Part shown: positions 41,845 through 50,834 of the stretch, one piece after another
Layout: every line of letters begins with the position of its first letter
Numbering within the stretch: the stretch's first letter is position 1
Assembly (NCBI RefSeq): GCF_006438965.1
Contig: NZ_RCZM01000001.1
Span: 869,097-933,096, forward strand
Length of the DNA stretch: 64,000 nucleotides
Origin: Pedococcus bigeumensis
GTDB taxonomy: Bacteria; Actinomycetota; Actinomycetes; Actinomycetales; Dermatophilaceae
Direction: 5' to 3'
Notes under the pieces: model-generated
Database searches by the model: none
Seen by the model: the letters and a program-made list of their open reading frames with translations, nothing else
What the model was told of the DNA's origin: nothing
Position numbers and translations under genes: made by a program

Positions 41845-43391
41845 AGCTCCACCTGCTGCGCAACGGGTTGCGGCGCAGTGTCGCCGCCATCGTGGGCATG
41901 GTGGTCGGCGTGCTCTACGGCGGCGGCTTCGTGCTGGTCGGGCTGGCAGCGTTGATCTCGCTACGCGCCCAGGGCGATCTCCACCTCGCCCGCTCGGCCG
42001 TGGTCATCGCCGGAGCCGGTCTGGTGGCCGCGTGGGCCCTCCTGCCGATCCTGCTGTTCGGTGTCGACCCCACTCTCGACCCCACCCGGTTCGCCACCTT
42101 CGCCGTGCGCGAGCGCACCCTCGCTGTCGGGCTGGTGCTCACCGCGCTGGTCGGGCTGCCCGGCGTCGCCACGACCCTGCTGGTGCTCGGCAGCGTGGTG
42201 GCGGGATCCCGGTCGGTGCCGTCCACCCTGGCTGCGCTCGTCGGCGGGCTGCTGGGGCTGCTCACCTGCGTCCTGCTCAGCCGGATCGGCACGGCTGCCG
42301 CGTCGGCGGTGCTCGCCACCCGTCGCGGCCGCGACGTGGCGGGGATCGGCGGCCTGCTCCTGTTCGTGAGCCTGGGCCCGGTGCTGGCCGGGCTCACCGG
42401 CGGCGGCCTCAACCGGGCGACGGTGGACCGGCTAGCAGAGGTGCTCGCCTGGACCCCTCTTGGCTGGGCCTGGGCTCCCGCGGGCGACCTCGCCCTCGGC
42501 GACTGGGGCGGTGGGCTGCTGCGACTCGCCCTCGCAGCGGCCCTCTGCCTCGCTCTGCTCATGGTCTGGGAGCGACTGCTCGTCGCGGTCCTGCGCAACC
42601 CACGCTCGGCGTCCGCTGGCGGCGGCACAGTGGGGGGAGGGCTGGGGCTGTTCGCGCGGATGCCCGGTACTCCGATGGGCGCCATCGCTGCGCGCGCCGG
42701 GACCTACTGGATCCGCGACCCGCGCTTCAACGTCCCGGCCGTCATGACCATCCTGCTGCCGGCGGGCCTGCTCATCCCCGGCGTCGGGTCAGACTCCGAG
42801 CTGGCCCTGCTGGCCATGCCGCTCGCCTCGGCCTACCTGATCGGCTGGGGCCAGCACAACGACGTCGGCTACGACTCCACCGCCTTCTGGATGCACGTAG
42901 CATCCGGGGTCGACGGGGTCAGCGACCGCCTCGGTCGGCTCTTCCCCTCGGGCCTGATGGCCCTCGTGTGCGTTCCCCTGTATGCCGTCCTGGGACCTGT
43001 GTTCGGCGCTCCCTGGCGTCTGCTCCCAGCCACCTTCGGTGTCGGATGTGCTTTGGCGCTCAACGGTTTTGCGGTCGCCTGCGTGACCAGCGCCGTCAAG
43101 CAGTACGCGGTGCCGGCACCAGGGGAGAACCCGTTCACGAGCCGTCCGGGGTCGGCCGGGGTCACCCTCGGCGTCCAGGCCGTCTGCGGTGCTGCCGTGT
43201 TCACCCTGTCCATCCCGGCGCTGGTGCTGGGCGTGCTCGCGTACCTCGGCTGGGAGTGGGCGGCCTGGACCGCCCTGGTGGTCGGACCCGCCCTCGGCGT
43301 GGTGGCGCTCGTCATCGGGACCCGGATGGGCGCGGACCTGTTCCGGCGCCGTCAGGCGATCCTGCTGCAGGACCTCGTGTCGATGCGCTGA
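41820..43391 (+). CDS. ABC exporter membrane protein
   Basis: The 523-residue protein has about twelve hydrophobic segments and an ABC-2-like topology, with helices starting near residue 20 (VAAIVGMVVGVLYGGGFVLVG). Two cytoplasmic stretches carry VLRNPRSASAGGG and IRDPRFNVPAVM. I accept the GTG at 41820 with GGAGGG about seven bases upstream; this overlaps the ATPase gene by 25 bases. It pairs with that ATPase as a transporter of unknown cargo. I do not recognise a named subfamily. Confidence 0.85.
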   Translation: MVAHLLRLKLHLLRNGLRRSVAAIVGMVVGVLYGGGFVLVGLAALISLRAQGDLHLARSAVVIAGAGLVAAWALLPILLFGVDPTLDPTRFATFAVRERTLAVGLVLTALVGLPGVATTLLVLGSVVAGSRSVPSTLAALVGGLLGLLTCVLLSRIGTAAASAVLATRRGRDVAGIGGLLLFVSLGPVLAGLTGGGLNRATVDRLAEVLAWTPLGWAWAPAGDLALGDWGGGLLRLALAAALCLALLMVWERLLVAVLRNPRSASAGGGTVGGGLGLFARMPGTPMGAIAARAGTYWIRDPRFNVPAVMTILLPAGLLIPGVGSDSELALLAMPLASAYLIGWGQHNDVGYDSTAFWMHVASGVDGVSDRLGRLFPSGLMALVCVPLYAVLGPVFGAPWRLLPATFGVGCALALNGFAVACVTSAVKQYAVPAPGENPFTSRPGSAGVTLGVQAVCGAAVFTLSIPALVLGVLAYLGWEWAAWTALVVGPALGVVALVIGTRMGADLFRRRQAILLQDLVSMR

Positions 43392-43419
43392 AACCCGGGA
43401 GCGCTACCCGGCTCCGCTG

Positions 43420-44193
43420 CTACTTGTGGGCGGCCAGGTGGGCGGCGCCGATGATGCCCGCCTTGTTCTCGAGCTTCGCGGCGACGATCGGGGTCTTGAG
43501 CTTGAGTAGGGGCAGGAACTGCTCCGCGTCCTTGGACACCCCGCCGCCGACGACGATGAGGTCCGGCCACAGCAATGCCTCGAGGTGGCTGTAGTACCGC
43601 TGCAGCCGCGTGGCCCACTCGGGGTAGCTGAGGTCTTCCTTGTCCTTGATCGACGAGGCGGCGCGGGTCTCGGCATCGAACCCGTCGATCTCGAGGTGCC
43701 CCAGCTCGGAGTTCGGGATCAGGACGCCGTCATAGATCAGGGCCGAGCCGATGCCGGTGCCGAGGGTGGTCATCACGACCAAGCCCTTCTGGCCCTTGGC
43801 GGCTCCGTAGTGGAGCTCAGCCACGCCGGCGGCATCCGCGTCGTTGACGAGCACGATGTCGTGGCCGAGCACCTTCTCGAGCATCGGCTCGGCGTCGAAG
43901 TCGAGCCAGGACTTGTCGATGTTGGCGGCGGAGCGGACCACGCCGTGGGTCACCACACCGGGGATCGTGACGCCGATGGGGGAGTCGCCGCGGACGTCGT
44001 CGAAGTGGTCGACGATCTGGTCGATGATCTGGGCCACCGCCTCGGGGGTCGAGGTCGCGGGGGTGTCGATGCGCATCCGCTTGGCCGCGAACGAACCCTT
44101 GGCCAGGTCGACGGGCGCACCCTTGATGCCGCTGCCGCCCACGTCGATCCCCAACGGGAGTCCGTGCTTGGCCTGCTTGGCTTCCTTCGCCAT
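43420..44193 (-). CDS. ppgK: Polyphosphate glucokinase
   Basis: PpgK phosphorylates glucose using inorganic polyphosphate or ATP. The 257-residue ROK-family protein has GIDVGGSGIKGAPVDL near residue 15, the catalytic Asp in LVNDADAAG, and TTLGTGIGSALIYDG with SELGHLEIDG. I use the ATG at 44193 with AAGGAGG seven bases upstream; an in-frame ATG at 44223 lacks one. It is 43 bases downstream of map on the same strand. It would supply glucose-6-phosphate for the F420-dependent dehydrogenase encoded at 46132. Confidence 0.94.
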   Translation of the reverse strand: MAKEAKQAKHGLPLGIDVGGSGIKGAPVDLAKGSFAAKRMRIDTPATSTPEAVAQIIDQIVDHFDDVRGDSPIGVTIPGVVTHGVVRSAANIDKSWLDFDAEPMLEKVLGHDIVLVNDADAAGVAELHYGAAKGQKGLVVMTTLGTGIGSALIYDGVLIPNSELGHLEIDGFDAETRAASSIKDKEDLSYPEWATRLQRYYSHLEALLWPDLIVVGGGVSKDAEQFLPLLKLKTPIVAAKLENKAGIIGAAHLAAHK

Positions 44194-44236
44194 CGGTCCG
44201 CCTCCTTGCGGTTGCCCTGCCATGGGTTGCCCACCA

Positions 44237-45100
44237 TCAGGCCAGCGTGAGGATCTCGTTGCCGGTCTCGGTGATGAGGATGGTGTGCTCGAACTGCGCG
44301 GACCGTCGACGGTCCGCAGTGACGACGGTCCACTTGTCGTCCCACATCTCCCACTCGGGAGTGCCCAGGTTGAGCATCGGCTCGATCGTGAACGTCATGC
44401 CCGGCTCGATCAGGGTGCTGTAGGACGGCGCCGCGTCGTAGTGCGGGATGACCAGCCCACTGTGGAACGTGCGCCCGATGCCGTGACCGGTGAAGTCGCG
44501 GACGACGCCGTAGCCGAACCGTCGGGCGTAGCTCTGGATCACCCGACCGATGACGTTGATCTCGCGACCCGGGATGGCCGCCTTGATGCCCCGCATCATG
44601 GCCTCGTGGGTGCGTTCGACGAGCAGGCGTGACTCCTCGTCGACGTCCCCGCACAGGTAGGTCGCGTCGGTGTCGCCGTGCACACCGCCGATGTAGGCGG
44701 TGATGTCGATGTTGACGATGTCGCCGTCCTCGAGGGGGCGGTCGTCGGGGATCCCGTGGCAGACCACCTCGTTGACCGAAGTGCACAGCGACTTGGGAAA
44801 TCCCTTGTACCCCAACGTCGAAGGATAGGCGCCGTGGTCCATCAGGAACTCGTGCCCGACGCGGTCCACCTCGTCCGTGGTGACGCCGGGAGCGATGACG
44901 GCGGCGGCTGCGGCCATCGCCTGGGCGGCGATCCGCCCGGCGACGCGCATCCGCTCGACGGTCTCGGCGTCCTTGACCTCCGACCCGCTGTCGCGTGCCG
45001 GCGCGGGGCGGTCGACGTACTCGGGCCGCACGATCGAGGCGGGCACCGGTCGGCGTGGAGAGACCACGCCCGGCGCCACGCTTGCGTAGGTCAACGGCAT
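44237..45100 (-). CDS. map: Methionine aminopeptidase, type I
   Basis: Map removes initiator Met from new proteins using two metal ions. The 287-residue protein has the ligands in [20 protein letters not shown] (two Asp), GHGIGRTFH (His), TFTIEPML (Glu) and FEHTILIT (Glu). An N-terminal extension of about 35 residues, rich in Pro and Val, matches the longer actinobacterial MapB-like form. The ATG at 45100 lies in a GTATGCCG octamer and seven bases after a TAGACT -10, so the mRNA is probably leaderless. ppgK follows it. Confidence 0.95.
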   Translation of the reverse strand: MPLTYASVAPGVVSPRRPVPASIVRPEYVDRPAPARDSGSEVKDAETVERMRVAGRIAAQAMAAAAAVIAPGVTTDEVDRVGHEFLMDHGAYPSTLGYKGFPKSLCTSVNEVVCHGIPDDRPLEDGDIVNIDITAYIGGVHGDTDATYLCGDVDEESRLLVERTHEAMMRGIKAAIPGREINVIGRVIQSYARRFGYGVVRDFTGHGIGRTFHSGLVIPHYDAAPSYSTLIEPGMTFTIEPMLNLGTPEWEMWDDKWTVVTADRRRSAQFEHTILITETGNEILTLA

Positions 45101-45107
45101 ACGGTGG

Positions 45108-45113
45108 AGTCTA
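45108..45113 (-). promoter_or_regulatory. Leaderless -10 of map
   Basis: TAGACT on the minus strand, seven bases from the ATG at 45100. Confidence 0.55.
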
Positions 45114-45151
45114 GGGACGTACGCAGATCCGTCGAGTTGGAGGGCACCCAC

Positions 45152-45340
45152 ATGGCTTACTGGTACAACGTCAGCAGCGGTCAGGTCGAGAGCGATGACA
45201 ACAAGAGCCAGTCGGACGACCTGATGGGGCCGTACGACTCGCAGGAGGAGGCGTCCAACGCGCTGCAGACCGCTCGTGAGCGCACCGAGAAGTGGGACGC
45301 CGACGACAAGGCGTGGGATGAAGGCAAGTCCGAGGACTGA
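45152..45340 (+). CDS. Small acidic SPOR-like protein
   Basis: This 62-residue acidic protein starts [16 protein letters not shown] and contains [19 protein letters not shown], which resembles a minimal SPOR motif (a peptidoglycan-binding fold) seen in small actinobacterial proteins. There is no signal peptide, so a cell-wall role is doubtful. The ATG at 45152 has GGAGGG about seven bases upstream. It diverges from map, with 51 bases between the starts. Confidence 0.75.
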   Translation: MAYWYNVSSGQVESDDNKSQSDDLMGPYDSQEEASNALQTARERTEKWDADDKAWDEGKSED

Positions 45341-45395
45341 GCGACCTCGAGCTGGGCCTGTGCCCAGGCGGCCGGGCTGTCCAGGGGTGTCCCGC

Positions 45396-46028
45396 TCAGC
45401 TGGTCAGAAGGTGGACCGAGACGGCGTAGCCGGACTCGGGACGCCACGTCTCGCGGCCCCACGTGCCGAAGCGATGCGCCGGGGTCAGGCCCGCCACCGT
45501 GCACGCCCGGTCATAGTCCTGCAGCGGCGTCACGGGGCAGCCCTGCGGGAGGTGCGACGCATCCAGCCCGAAGCCCGCGACGAGCAGTCCGCCGGGCTGC
45601 AGGTGGGCGGCCAGCCGCTGGACAGCGGCGAGCAGGGTGCCAGGCGCCAGGAGCGGGATGACGTTGCCCGCGAGCACGGCCAGCTCGAACGCCTGCGACC
45701 GCAGCTGCAGTCGGCTCAGGTCCTGGCGCACCCAGGTCGTGGCCGGGTCGCGCTGCTCGGCGACCTCGATCATCGCGGCGTCCGCGTCGACGCCCACGCA
45801 GTGGTAGCCCAGCGCGGTGAGCTGGGTCGCGACCCGGCCGGTGCCGCAGCCCGCATCCAGGACGCGGGCGGGAGGAGCCAGCAGCGAAGCCACGAAGGCA
45901 GCCTCACCGTGGATGTCCATCCCCTTCGCTGCGAGGTCGTCGAAACGCTGCTGGTATGCCGTCGCGGCGCCGGGGCCGCCCGAGACCTCCGACCAGCGCG
46001 TGCGGGGCTCCATCTCGGTCATCTTCAC
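45396..46028 (-). CDS. Class I SAM-dependent methyltransferase
   Basis: The 210-residue protein has motif [15 protein letters not shown] at about residue 55, the acidic end of strand 2 in [12 protein letters not shown], and [10 protein letters not shown] as motif II. The methyl acceptor is unknown. The GTG at 46028 has GAGGGT upstream, and an in-frame ATG two codons later (46022) is equally possible. Its promoter, TAGGCT at 46064-46069, is enclosed by a 10-bp inverted repeat. Confidence 0.88.
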   Translation of the reverse strand: MKMTEMEPRTRWSEVSGGPGAATAYQQRFDDLAAKGMDIHGEAAFVASLLAPPARVLDAGCGTGRVATQLTALGYHCVGVDADAAMIEVAEQRDPATTWVRQDLSRLQLRSQAFELAVLAGNVIPLLAPGTLLAAVQRLAAHLQPGGLLVAGFGLDASHLPQGCPVTPLQDYDRACTVAGLTPAHRFGTWGRETWRPESGYAVSVHLLTS

Positions 46029-46053
46029 TCACCCTCGTCCGTGGTCGTGCGGT

Positions 46054-46088
46054 GCTGCACCCCAGCCTAGATTCGGTGGGGGTGCAGC
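46054..46088. promoter_or_regulatory. Inverted repeat around the methyltransferase promoter
   Basis: GCTGCACCCC (46054-46063) and GGGGTGCAGC (46079-46088) are perfect inverted copies separated by 15 bases that contain the minus-strand -10 TAGGCT. An operator or a 5-prime hairpin are both possible. Confidence 0.45.
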
Positions 46089-46131
46089 GGAATGGGCAGC
46101 GCCGCCGACCGGGTCAGGCCGCTGACGAGGC

Positions 46132-47139
46132 TCAGCCGAGGGAGCGCAGCCCGGGCAGGACCCGGTCGGCGAAGGTGCTCAGGAACCGCGCCTGGTTCTG
46201 GCCGGGACCGTGGAAGACGAGGTGGTTGAAGCCCCAGTCGACGTAGGGCTGCACAGCTGCGACGACCTCCTCCGGGTCGTCGGTGACGATCCAGCGCGAG
46301 GCGACCTGCTCGTCGGGGAGGGCGTCGCCGAGTCGCTCCATCTCCAGCGGGTCGCTCGTCCCGTGCTTCTGCTCAGCTGTCAGGGACAGGGGCGCCCAGA
46401 ACCGGCAGTTGGTCACCGCCTGCGCGCGGTCGGGATCCCACGACAGCTTGATCTCGATCATCCGGTCGATGTCCGCGCGGGTGCGCCCGGACTTGTCCAG
46501 GCCCTCGTCGACGGCAGGCAGCAGCTTGTCGCGGTAGAGCTCCTCGCCCTTCCCGGAGGTGCAGATGAAGCCGTCACCCGACCGACCGGCATACCGCGCC
46601 ACGAGGGGCCCACCGGCGGCGACGTAGACCGGGATGGGCTGTTCGGGCTTGTCGTAGACGGTCGCGTCGACGGCGCGGTAGTAGTCGCCCTCGAAGCTGA
46701 CCCGCTCCTCGCTCCACAGCTTGCGCATCAACGTGACGGCCTCCCGCAGCCGGGCGAAGCGCTCCTTGAACTCCGGCCAATCCTGCACCGATCCGACGAC
46801 GACCTCGTTGAGCGCCTCGCCGGTCCCGATCCCGAGCATGACCCGCCCGGGATACAGCGACCCGAGCGTGCCGAACGCCTGCGCCACCACGGCCGGGTTG
46901 TAGCGGAAGGTGGGCGTCATGACGGACGTGCCGATCTGCACACGTTCGGTCCGCTCGCCCAGGGCCGCCAGCCAGGCGAGCGAGAACGGCGCGTGGCCAC
47001 CGTGGTGGCGCCACGGCTGGAAGTGGTCGGAGATCAGGACGCTGTCCAGCCCGACCTGTTCGGCCAGCACCCCGAAGTCCAGCAGCTCCCGAGGCGCGAA
47101 CTGTTCGGCGGAGGCCTTGTACCCGATGCGCAGCGTCAT
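46132..47139 (-). CDS. fgd: F420-dependent glucose-6-phosphate dehydrogenase
   Basis: FGD oxidises glucose-6-phosphate while reducing coenzyme F420, the main source of F420H2 in mycobacteria and relatives. The 335-residue luciferase-like protein matches mycobacterial Fgd1 closely by memory: [64 protein letters not shown] and [11 protein letters not shown]. The ATG at 47139 sits six bases from a TACGGT -10. It implies that this organism makes F420. Confidence 0.93.
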   Translation of the reverse strand: MTLRIGYKASAEQFAPRELLDFGVLAEQVGLDSVLISDHFQPWRHHGGHAPFSLAWLAALGERTERVQIGTSVMTPTFRYNPAVVAQAFGTLGSLYPGRVMLGIGTGEALNEVVVGSVQDWPEFKERFARLREAVTLMRKLWSEERVSFEGDYYRAVDATVYDKPEQPIPVYVAAGGPLVARYAGRSGDGFICTSGKGEELYRDKLLPAVDEGLDKSGRTRADIDRMIEIKLSWDPDRAQAVTNCRFWAPLSLTAEQKHGTSDPLEMERLGDALPDEQVASRWIVTDDPEEVVAAVQPYVDWGFNHLVFHGPGQNQARFLSTFADRVLPGLRSLG

Positions 47140-47145
47140 GGCCCC

Positions 47146-47151
47146 ACCGTA
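47146..47151 (-). promoter_or_regulatory. Leaderless -10 of fgd
   Basis: TACGGT on the minus strand, six bases from the ATG at 47139, abutting a GTATGCCG octamer. Confidence 0.6.
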
Positions 47152-47173
47152 TGCCGCGTGGCAGGCTCGGTGC

Positions 47174-48514
47174 GTGGCCACCTCGCTCCCAGGACGCACC
47201 GACCTCCAGCTCGCCGACCTCCAGCTCACCGATGACGAGCGGCGGCTCGTCGGGTCGGTCGACGTCGACGCCCTCGTCGCAGACCTCGCCGACCTCGTCG
47301 CGTTCGCACCGGTGGGCGGCAGTGCTGGCGAGGTGGGCGTCCAGCGCTGGTGCGCAGACCGCCTGCGCGGCCTGGGCCTCGACGTGGCGGAGTGGGACAT
47401 CGACCTGTCCGACGAGGCGGCGCAACCGGACTTCCCGGGCATGGAGGTCGAGCGGAATGCCCTCGTGGGGGTGGTGGCCACCTGGGACGCTGACGGCGGC
47501 GAAATCCTCGATGCGACACCGGCGCTCGTCCTCTGCGGGCACACTGATGTGGTGCCCGTCGAGGACCCCGCCCGATGGCGAACCGACCCGTTCCAGCTGG
47601 CCGTGACTGATGGCCTCCTCAGTGGTCGAGGCGTCTGCGACATGCTCGGGGGTGTGGTCGCGGTGCTGGCGGCGGTGCGTGCCCTGAAGGCGTCGGGCAC
47701 GGGGTTGGTGCGTCCCTTGGCGGTCCACCTCGTCAGCGGTGAGGAGGACGGTGGCGTCGGCGCCTTCGCGACCCTTCGTGCCGGGCACCTCGGTGCGGCC
47801 TGTGTCATCGCCGAGCCGACCGGAGGCGCGGTCATCCCCGCGAACGCCGGGTCGCTCACCTTCCGGCTCGAGGTCGACGGGCGGGCGGCGCACGGGTCGA
47901 CCCGCACCAAGGGGGTGAGCGCCATCGACCACCTGGCCGCCCTGCAGTCCGTCCTGCGCGAGCTCGAGGCGGGGCGCAACGCGGCGCCCCCAGAAGCGTT
48001 CGCCCACCTCGACCTCGCGGCGCCGATCTCGATCGGGATCATCCGCTCCGGCACGTGGGCGAGCACCGTCCCCGACCTGCTGGTGGCCGAGGGCAGGTAC
48101 GGCGTGCTGCCGGGTGAGCCGCTCGACGCCGCCAGGTCGGTGTTCGAGGATGCAGTGTCGGGCCTGGGGGAGCGCGACCCGTGGCTGCGCGACCACCCGG
48201 TCCGCGTCCGCTGGCCGGGCGGTGCCTTCGCCTCCGGCGCGCTGCCCGACGGACACCCGCTGCTCGCCGAAACCCTCGCCGCAGGGACTGCGGTGGGGCC
48301 CACCTCGCCGCGGGTCGAGGGGGCGCCGTACGGCTCGGACCTGCGGCACTACGCCGCGCACGGCATACCCACCGTGCAGTTCGGCCCGGGCGAGCTGCGC
48401 GCAGCTCATGCCGTCGACGAGTCGGTGAGCCTCAGCGAGGTCGTCGCCTGTGCTCAGGTGTATGCCGTGCTCGCGCTGCGGCGGTGCGGTGCACCGCCGC
48501 AGCGGGCGGGCTAG
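47174..48514 (+). CDS. M20-family metallopeptidase (ArgE/DapE-like)
   Basis: The 446-residue protein has the M20 zinc motifs: LCGHTDVVP (His and catalytic Asp), [10 protein letters not shown] (bridging Asp), SGEEDGG (catalytic Glu and ligand) and a late His in [11 protein letters not shown]. It deacylates or cleaves a small peptide or acylated amino acid; the substrate is not evident. I use the GTG at 47174, which lies 34 bases from the divergent fgd start. The long upstream open frame is antisense to fgd. Its stop TAG overlaps the opposite-strand stop of the next gene within CTAG. Confidence 0.88.
   Translation: MATSLPGRTDLQLADLQLTDDERRLVGSVDVDALVADLADLVAFAPVGGSAGEVGVQRWCADRLRGLGLDVAEWDIDLSDEAAQPDFPGMEVERNALVGVVATWDADGGEILDATPALVLCGHTDVVPVEDPARWRTDPFQLAVTDGLLSGRGVCDMLGGVVAVLAAVRALKASGTGLVRPLAVHLVSGEEDGGVGAFATLRAGHLGAACVIAEPTGGAVIPANAGSLTFRLEVDGRAAHGSTRTKGVSAIDHLAALQSVLRELEAGRNAAPPEAFAHLDLAAPISIGIIRSGTWASTVPDLLVAEGRYGVLPGEPLDAARSVFEDAVSGLGERDPWLRDHPVRVRWPGGAFASGALPDGHPLLAETLAAGTAVGPTSPRVEGAPYGSDLRHYAAHGIPTVQFGPGELRAAHAVDESVSLSEVVACAQVYAVLALRRCGAPPQRAG
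48476..48502 (-). terminator. Hairpin inside the M20 gene end, terminator for the protease gene
   Basis: A 12-bp perfect stem CTGCGGCGGTGC/GCACCGCCGCAG with a GGT loop lies in the last codons of the M20 gene and just beyond the protease stop on the minus strand. It could stop transcription from either side. Confidence 0.55.
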
Positions 48515-49575
48515 AAGGTGATGCCGCGGGCCGCGAACCGGTCCTTGACGAGCGCAGCGGCGGCGGCGCCGTCACGAGCGAGGGCCTTGTCGTAGGTGGC
48601 CTTCGCAGCGGCCGAGAAGGACGTGTCCGGTGCGAAGCCGAACTGGGCGTCGATGAGGGTCGTGTCCCACGCGCGGGTGGTCTTGCCCATGGCCACGTAG
48701 CCCAGCCGGATCTCCCACAGGGCCTGGCTCCAGATCTGGCCGTCGGCGTGGACCTCACCCTGTCGAGTCTTCACCGTCAGGCCCGTGTCGAAGCGACGGA
48801 TGCAGTGCGGCGCGCTCGTGTAGGACGTCGAGTCCCAGTCCATCGGGCAGGCCTGCTCCGCCTTGGTGGGCCAGCCGTACTGGGTGCCGGCGGCCAGGCC
48901 CACGGAGACCGCGAGGTAGTCGCCGAAGGACTCACCGATCGAGCCGGCGTCCAGGCTCGTGCCGTAGCCGGGGACCTGGGAGGCGTGCACGGCGTGGCCG
49001 TACTCGTGGACGATCACCTCGGCGTCCTCCGCGTCGTCGACCCCACCCTTGCCCAGCCGGATCCGGTAGGGCTTGTCGGTCTGGTAGGAGTTGTCGCCGC
49101 CGTACTGGTCGATCTTGACGTCGAACTGCTGCTTGACGATCCCGGGCAGGGTCGACCCGAAGCCGAGCGACTGGATGTACTCCTGCGCCTGGTTGACCCA
49201 GAAGTACGCCATCACCTGCTCGAACTGGTCCTGGTGGCGGGTGTACTTGAACGTGTTGGACGTGCTGAATGCCGGTGTGCCCGTTGCGGACTGGACGTTG
49301 ACCCACGTGCCGCGCAGGTAACCAGAACCGTCGAGGTTGCGCAGCGGGACGGTGGCGTACGCGCTCGCGGGGACAGCGGCGTCGGAGTCCTTCTGGTCGG
49401 TGAGGCTCTGGTCGCCGGAGGACTGGACGGGGTTGACCATGAAGACCGACCCGGTGCCGGTCGCGCTGCCGCTGCCGGGCTTGGTGGCCGCGGCTGGGGT
49501 GGCGAGGGCCAGGCCGAAGGCGGCGCAGGCTGCGGTGACGGTGACGAGTGCGGTGGTGCGAAGGCGCTGGGGCAC
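48511..49575 (-). CDS. Secreted zinc metalloprotease (M36/M4-like)
   Basis: The 354-residue protein has a Sec signal peptide (LVTVTAACAAFGLALATPAAA, cleavage near residue 30) and the zinc motif HEYGHAVH at 190-197. The third ligand lies in GSIGESFGDYLAV at about 212-224, the spacing of thermolysin/fungalysin clans. It should be exported and degrade proteins outside the cell. The GTG at 49575 has GAGGAGG six bases upstream. The stop overlaps that of the convergent M20 gene. Confidence 0.88.
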   Translation of the reverse strand: MPQRLRTTALVTVTAACAAFGLALATPAAATKPGSGSATGTGSVFMVNPVQSSGDQSLTDQKDSDAAVPASAYATVPLRNLDGSGYLRGTWVNVQSATGTPAFSTSNTFKYTRHQDQFEQVMAYFWVNQAQEYIQSLGFGSTLPGIVKQQFDVKIDQYGGDNSYQTDKPYRIRLGKGGVDDAEDAEVIVHEYGHAVHASQVPGYGTSLDAGSIGESFGDYLAVSVGLAAGTQYGWPTKAEQACPMDWDSTSYTSAPHCIRRFDTGLTVKTRQGEVHADGQIWSQALWEIRLGYVAMGKTTRAWDTTLIDAQFGFAPDTSFSAAAKATYDKALARDGAAAAALVKDRFAARGITF

Positions 49576-49604
49576 GGATGTCCTCCTCGAGTGGGGGCGG
49601 GCCC

Positions 49605-49624
49605 GATCGGGACCCACCGGTGGA
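49605..49624 (-). repeat. Direct repeat A in the protease promoter
   Basis: Together with 49646-49665 it forms a 20-base direct repeat with about 16 identities (GATCGGG-x-CC-x-ACCG-x-TGGA), 41 bases apart. It overlaps the predicted start point set by TAGCGT at 49624-49629 on the minus strand. Confidence 0.5.
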
Positions 49625-49645
49625 CGCTAGCGCCTGGGCAGGGCA

Positions 49646-49665
49646 GATCGGGTCCTACCGCTGGA
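49646..49665 (-). repeat. Direct repeat B in the protease promoter
   Basis: This second copy of the repeat covers the expected -35 region. The pair spans about four helical turns, as regulator binding sites often do. Confidence 0.5.
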
Positions 49666-49726
49666 GGAGTTCCTGCCTCACTCAGAGCCTCGGTCGAGAC
49701 CTCACTAGGCGCCCTCGCCCGGGGCC

Positions 49727-50602
49727 CTACTCGAGGAAGGAGTTCTCCGAGGCCGGGAACGAGCCGGAGGCGACGTCCGCCGCATACGCGGCAGCCGCCC
49801 GACCGAGCTCACCGCGGAGGTCGGCGTACTTCTTGACGAACCGCGGGGCCTTGCCGCCACGCAGGCCGGCCATGTCCTGCCAGACGAGCACCTGGGCGTC
49901 GCAGTCCGGTCCGGCACCGATGCCGATGGTCGGGATCGACAGCACCTCGGTGACGCGGGCGGCCAGGGGAGCCGGGACCATCTCTATGACGACCGCGAAG
50001 CAGCCGGCCTTCTCCAGCGCGACGGCGTCCTCGACGAGCCGGTCGCCCGAGTCGCCGCGACCCTGGACCCGGTAGCCACCGAGGACGTGCTCGCTCTGCG
50101 GGGTGAAGCCGATGTGGCCCATGACCGGGATGCCGGCCCGGACCAGCAGCTCGACCTCGGGGACCATCAGCTTGCCGCCCTCGAGCTTGACCGCGTGGGC
50201 CAGACCTTCCTTCATGAACCGGGTGGCGGTGGCGAGCGCCTGCTGCGGGCTGGCCTGGTAGGAGCCGAACGGCAGGTCGGCGACGACCATCGCGTGCTTG
50301 GCAGCCGAGGTGACCGCGCGGACCAGGGGCACGAGGTGGTCCACGGTGACGGGCACCGTCGTCTCGAAGCCGTAGACGTTGTTCCCCGCCGAGTCGCCCA
50401 CGAGCAGCACCGGGATGCCGGCCTCGTCGAAGATCTCCGCCGAGTACATGTCGTAGGCCGTGAGCATCGCCCACTTCTCGCCCTTCTCCTTCATCGCCTG
50501 CAGGTGCGGGATCCGGACCCGGCGCTGCGGCGCGGCCTGGGCGCCCGTGCCGTACGGCGCGGCGACCTCGGTGGCGGGAGGGGTCGGTGGCTGCTCGCTC
50601 AT
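49727..50602 (-). CDS. panB: 3-methyl-2-oxobutanoate hydroxymethyltransferase
   Basis: PanB makes ketopantoate from 2-oxoisovalerate and methylene-tetrahydrofolate in pantothenate synthesis. The 291-residue protein shows [17 protein letters not shown], the metal-binding [38 protein letters not shown] and EMVPAPLA. About 25 extra Ala/Pro-rich residues lead the fold, as in other actinobacteria. The ATG at 50602 is six bases from a TAGGAT -10. Confidence 0.96.
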   Translation of the reverse strand: MSEQPPTPPATEVAAPYGTGAQAAPQRRVRIPHLQAMKEKGEKWAMLTAYDMYSAEIFDEAGIPVLLVGDSAGNNVYGFETTVPVTVDHLVPLVRAVTSAAKHAMVVADLPFGSYQASPQQALATATRFMKEGLAHAVKLEGGKLMVPEVELLVRAGIPVMGHIGFTPQSEHVLGGYRVQGRGDSGDRLVEDAVALEKAGCFAVVIEMVPAPLAARVTEVLSIPTIGIGAGPDCDAQVLVWQDMAGLRGGKAPRFVKKYADLRGELGRAAAAYAADVASGSFPASENSFLE

Positions 50603-50608
50603 CCCGCC

Positions 50609-50614
50609 ATCCTA
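50609..50614 (-). promoter_or_regulatory. Leaderless -10 of panB
   Basis: TAGGAT on the minus strand, six bases from the ATG at 50602. Confidence 0.6.
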
Positions 50615-50712
50615 GGAGGGCGTCGCGGGGGACGGGGGCCAGGACCGGGCGACCCAGATGGATGCCCACTGCAACCAAATGGCCGCAACCGCAATCAGGA
50701 CACATCGGATAT

Positions 50713-50726
50713 TGACCGTTCGGTCA
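50713..50726. promoter_or_regulatory. TetR-type operator candidate upstream of the M6 protease
   Basis: TGACCG-TT-CGGTCA is a perfect 14-bp palindrome of the kind TetR-family repressors bind. It overlaps TTGACC (50712-50717), a plausible -35. No TetR gene is in the window. Confidence 0.5.
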
Positions 50727-50834
50727 GAAATTTACCAAGTCCATAACCGACGAGGCCTTCTTGTGGGAGCCCTCGCGTGTTTGGCTCGCCCTTGCGTGTG
50801 CCGAAAGGGGCCTCGCAAAGACACTGGAGGATTC

